Assembly (NCBI GenBank): GCA_025352485.1
Contig: JANXTJ010000249.1
Coordinates: 1 to 10,099, forward strand
Length of the DNA: 10,099 nt
Origin: Salinibacterium sp.
GTDB lineage: Bacteria > Actinomycetota > Actinomycetes > Actinomycetales > Microbacteriaceae
Direction of reading: 5' to 3'
Shown: positions 6,608 to 10,099 of the stretch, in pieces
Position numbering within the stretch: position 1 is the first letter of the stretch
How the letters are laid out: the number at the start of each line of letters is the position of its first letter
The notes under the pieces: model-generated
The model's database searches: none
The model's input: the letters and a program-made list of their open reading frames with translations, nothing else
What the model was told of the DNA's origin: nothing
Translations under genes and position numbers: made by a program

Positions 6608-6649
6608 ACGAAAAACGGCCGACCCCCTCGGGGGTCGGCCGTTTTTCGT
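6608..6649 (+). terminator. Intrinsic terminator after rpsA, possibly bidirectional
   Basis: The arms 6608-6627 and 6630-6649 are perfectly complementary (20 bp) with a two-base centre, so the real loop is probably 4-6 bases. The stem has a GC-rich core (CGGCCGACCCCC), with an A-run on its 5' side pairing with a T-run on its 3' side; the T-run supplies the U-tract. The symmetry means it could also terminate on the minus strand. It begins 8 bases after the rpsA stop. Confidence 0.93.
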
Positions 6650-6720
6650 GCGCGGCGTCGGGCGGACGGCCATCGCCGCCTTTCCGCTCGAACGGGGTGC
6701 GGTCGGCCGGGCACCGCGGT

Positions 6721-6726
6721 TAGCAT
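6721..6726 (+). promoter_or_regulatory. Putative -10 element for leaderless coaE
   Basis: TAGCAT fits TANNNT and ends exactly 6 bases before the coaE ATG at 6733. No Shine-Dalgarno sequence precedes that ATG, and the rpsA terminator just upstream means coaE needs its own promoter. No clear -35 box is visible. Confidence 0.6.
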
Positions 6727-6732
6727 TGGCGA

Positions 6733-7401
6733 ATGTACCTGATTGGCCTCACCGGCGGGATCGCGTCAGGAAAGTCCGTGGTCGGGAAACGCCTCGCCGA
6801 GCTCGGTGCCGTGCACATCGATGCCGATCTGTTGGCGCGGCAGGTGGTGGAGCCCGGTACACCGGAGCTCGCTCGAATCGTCGGGGAGTTCGGCCCGTCC
6901 GTGTTGGCCGACGACGGCAGTCTGAACCGTGCAGCGCTCGGTGCCATCATCTTCACCGATGCAGGGAAGCGCGCGGCCCTGAACGCCATCACTCATCCGG
7001 CGGTCTGGCAACGCGCGGTTGCTTTGATCGAGCGTGCCGCCGCAGCCGATCCCCGGGCCGTCGTTGTGTACGACGTGCCACTTCTGGTCGAGGAATCGGC
7101 AAGCCGCCCGATGTCGTTTGACCTCATCGTGGTCGTTCATGCCGATGTCGAAGTGCGCATCGCACGCATGGTCGAGCTGCGCGGCATATCGCGTGAGGAA
7201 GCCACCCACCGCCTCAACTCGCAGGCTTCCGACAGCGAGCGGCTCGCGATCGCCGACGTCGTGATCGACAGCAACGGCAGGCTTCAGCGCACCCTAGCGC
7301 AGGCCGACGAGCTGTGGGCGATGGCGTCGGCCGCGGCATCGGCTGCGTCGTCAGCGTCAGCGTCTGCTTCTGCTTCTGCCGAGAGCAAAACTGCGCCATA
7401 G
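6733..7401 (+). CDS. coaE: Dephospho-CoA kinase
   Basis: CoaE phosphorylates the 3'-hydroxyl of dephospho-CoA with ATP, the last step of coenzyme A synthesis, in the cytoplasm. The P-loop GGIASGKS is at residues 8-15, the conserved HIDAD is at 28-32, DVPLLVE is near the middle, and the closing block has ASDSERLAIADVVID. The first ~195 residues match the usual single-domain enzyme of about 200. Mycobacterial CoaE carries an extra GrpB-like domain after the kinase; that is absent here. Instead the protein ends in a 26-residue Ala/Ser-rich tail (197-222), including ten residues of strict Ser-Ala alternation at 207-216. This tail looks disordered and is probably dispensable. The gene is monocistronic or co-transcribed with uvrB, which follows after 28 bases but has its own likely promoter. 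Confidence 0.96.
   Translation: MYLIGLTGGIASGKSVVGKRLAELGAVHIDADLLARQVVEPGTPELARIVGEFGPSVLADDGSLNRAALGAIIFTDAGKRAALNAITHPAVWQRAVALIERAAAADPRAVVVYDVPLLVEESASRPMSFDLIVVVHADVEVRIARMVELRGISREEATHRLNSQASDSERLAIADVVIDSNGRLQRTLAQADELWAMASAAASAASSASASASASAESKTAP
7351..7380 (+). repeat. Ser-Ala coding microsatellite-like tract in the coaE tail
   Basis: Five six-base units encode Ser-Ala: TCAGCG twice, TCTGCT twice and TCTGCC once. The tract sits at the far 3' end of coaE in the low-complexity tail. The units divide into two near-identical blocks, which suggests growth by slippage. Confidence 0.75.
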
Positions 7402-7417
7402 TGTCGGCCGTGATACT

Positions 7418-7423
7418 TACACT
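7418..7423 (+). promoter_or_regulatory. Putative -10 element for leaderless uvrB
   Basis: TACACT fits TANNNT and ends 6 bases before the uvrB ATG at 7430, the same spacing as at coaE and the DUF885 gene. No Shine-Dalgarno sequence and no recognisable LexA operator are present in the 28-base gap. Confidence 0.6.
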
Positions 7424-7429
7424 CGAATA

Positions 7430-9502
<2,073 letters not shown>

Positions 9503-9552
9503 TCGAAGGAGTGCTCACGGCGAACGTCGCAAAGTGATGTCGGTGGCGTCGG

Positions 9553-9558
9553 TAGAGT
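9553..9558 (+). promoter_or_regulatory. Putative -10 element for leaderless uvrA
   Basis: TAGAGT fits TANNNT and ends 7 bases before the GTG at 9566. No suitable Shine-Dalgarno sequence precedes that GTG; the AAGGAG at 9506-9511 is more than 50 bases away. Confidence 0.5.
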
Positions 9559-9565
9559 GTAAAGA

Positions 9566-10099
9566 GTGTCGATTACTGAAGCAGGGCTCACCGCGCTACC
9601 CCCGGAAGCGGAGCTCGATGAGAGCACCATGCTCGCCGCGATCTCCCGGAAACCGAGCGTGAATGACACGCTCAGCGTGCGGGGCGCGCGGGTGCATAAC
9701 CTGCGCAATGTCGACCTCGAGATTCCGCGCGATTCTCTGGTCGTCTTCACCGGATTGTCGGGTTCCGGCAAGTCGAGCCTTGCCTTTGACACGATCTTCG
9801 CCGAGGGGCAGCGCCGCTACGTCGAATCCCTGTCGGCCTACGCGCGCCAGTTTCTTGGCCAGGTCGATCGACCCGATGTGGATTTCATCGAGGGGCTGAG
9901 CCCCGCGGTCTCCATCGACCAAAAATCGACCAACCGCAACCCCAGATCCACCGTCGGCACGATCACCGAAATTTACGAGTACATGCGGTTGCTGTGGGCG
10001 CGCATCGGCATCCCGCACTGCCCTGAGTGCGGCGAGAAGATCTCGCGCCAGACGGTGCAGCAGATCGCCGACCAGCTCATGGAGCTGCCCGCCGGAACG
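9566..10099 (+). CDS. uvrA: Excinuclease ABC subunit A (UvrA), N-terminal part (3' end outside window)
   Basis: UvrA is the ABC-type ATPase that scans DNA for lesions and loads UvrB. The window holds 178 codons. The Walker A motif GLSGSGKS is at residues 63-70, followed by the UvrA signature RRYVESLSAYARQFLGQ at 83-99 and the Q-loop SIDQKS at 116-121. The first half of a zinc-binding Cys pair, CPEC, is at 152-155. Homology to the family begins at about residue 34 (NDTLSVRGARVHNL), so the chosen GTG start adds an extension of some 30 residues. Val32 (GTG at 9659) and Met22 are alternative starts. The upstream GTG is preferred because of the -10 element just before it. The frame stays open to the window edge. 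Confidence 0.96.
   Translation, partial: MSITEAGLTALPPEAELDESTMLAAISRKPSVNDTLSVRGARVHNLRNVDLEIPRDSLVVFTGLSGSGKSSLAFDTIFAEGQRRYVESLSAYARQFLGQVDRPDVDFIEGLSPAVSIDQKSTNRNPRSTVGTITEIYEYMRLLWARIGIPHCPECGEKISRQTVQQIADQLMELPAGT

Noticed and set aside
6684..6708. CGAAC followed by GCGGTCG upstream of coaE, considered as a LexA (SOS) box
   Set aside because: Not a palindrome of the Gram-positive CGAAC-N4-GTTCG type; no convincing LexA site was found before uvrB or uvrA either.
9506..9537. Tiny open frame of eight codons with AAGGAG beside it in the uvrB-uvrA gap, considered as a leader peptide
   Set aside because: The ribosome binding site overlaps the start codon, and there is no attenuator-like hairpin or regulatory codon run.

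Overview
The window reads as chromosomal DNA from a high-GC Gram-positive bacterium, most likely an actinobacterium of the Microbacteriaceae type. This is an inference from the GC-rich third codon positions, the actinobacterial form of ribosomal protein S1 (four S1 repeats plus a long acidic tail), the familiar rpsA-coaE-uvrB-uvrA neighbourhood, and several genes that appear to start on leaderless mRNAs. All recognised genes lie on the + strand. Coding density is very high and no gene-free stretch exceeds about 130 bases.

Bases 1-2680 hold a sugar-alcohol phosphotransferase (PTS) operon of mannitol type. It contains the C-terminal part of the membrane component IIC (cut by the window edge), a separate IIB, a separate IIA, a zinc-dependent medium-chain dehydrogenase, and a dedicated HPr. 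Phosphate would pass from enzyme I (not in the window) to HPr His15, then IIA His71, then IIB Cys16, and on to the polyol carried by IIC. The dehydrogenase presumably oxidises the resulting polyol phosphate, or a related polyol. It stands where many mannitol operons carry the unrelated enzyme MtlD.

Bases 2698-5030 hold two genes: a DUF885 (COG4805) putative metallopeptidase and, joined to it by a GTGA stop/start overlap, a 216-residue protein I identify as a divergent member of the thymidylate synthase fold. It keeps the nucleophilic Cys and the Asp, Asn, His and Tyr pocket residues at exactly the spacing seen in E. coli ThyA. It has lost a phosphate-binding Arg and the C-terminal lid. This is the most interesting gene here; it may modify a pyrimidine nucleotide rather than make dTMP.

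Bases 5031-10099 are core housekeeping: a leader and rpsA, a strong 20-bp-stem intrinsic terminator, then coaE (dephospho-CoA kinase, last step of CoA synthesis), uvrB and the first 178 codons of uvrA (nucleotide excision repair). The DUF885 gene, coaE, uvrB and uvrA each have a TANNNT -10 element ending 6 or 7 bases before the start codon and no good Shine-Dalgarno sequence, which predicts leaderless transcripts. By contrast, the IIB gene, HPr and rpsA have clear Shine-Dalgarno sequences. No RNA genes, insertion sequences, CRISPR arrays or prophage genes were seen.
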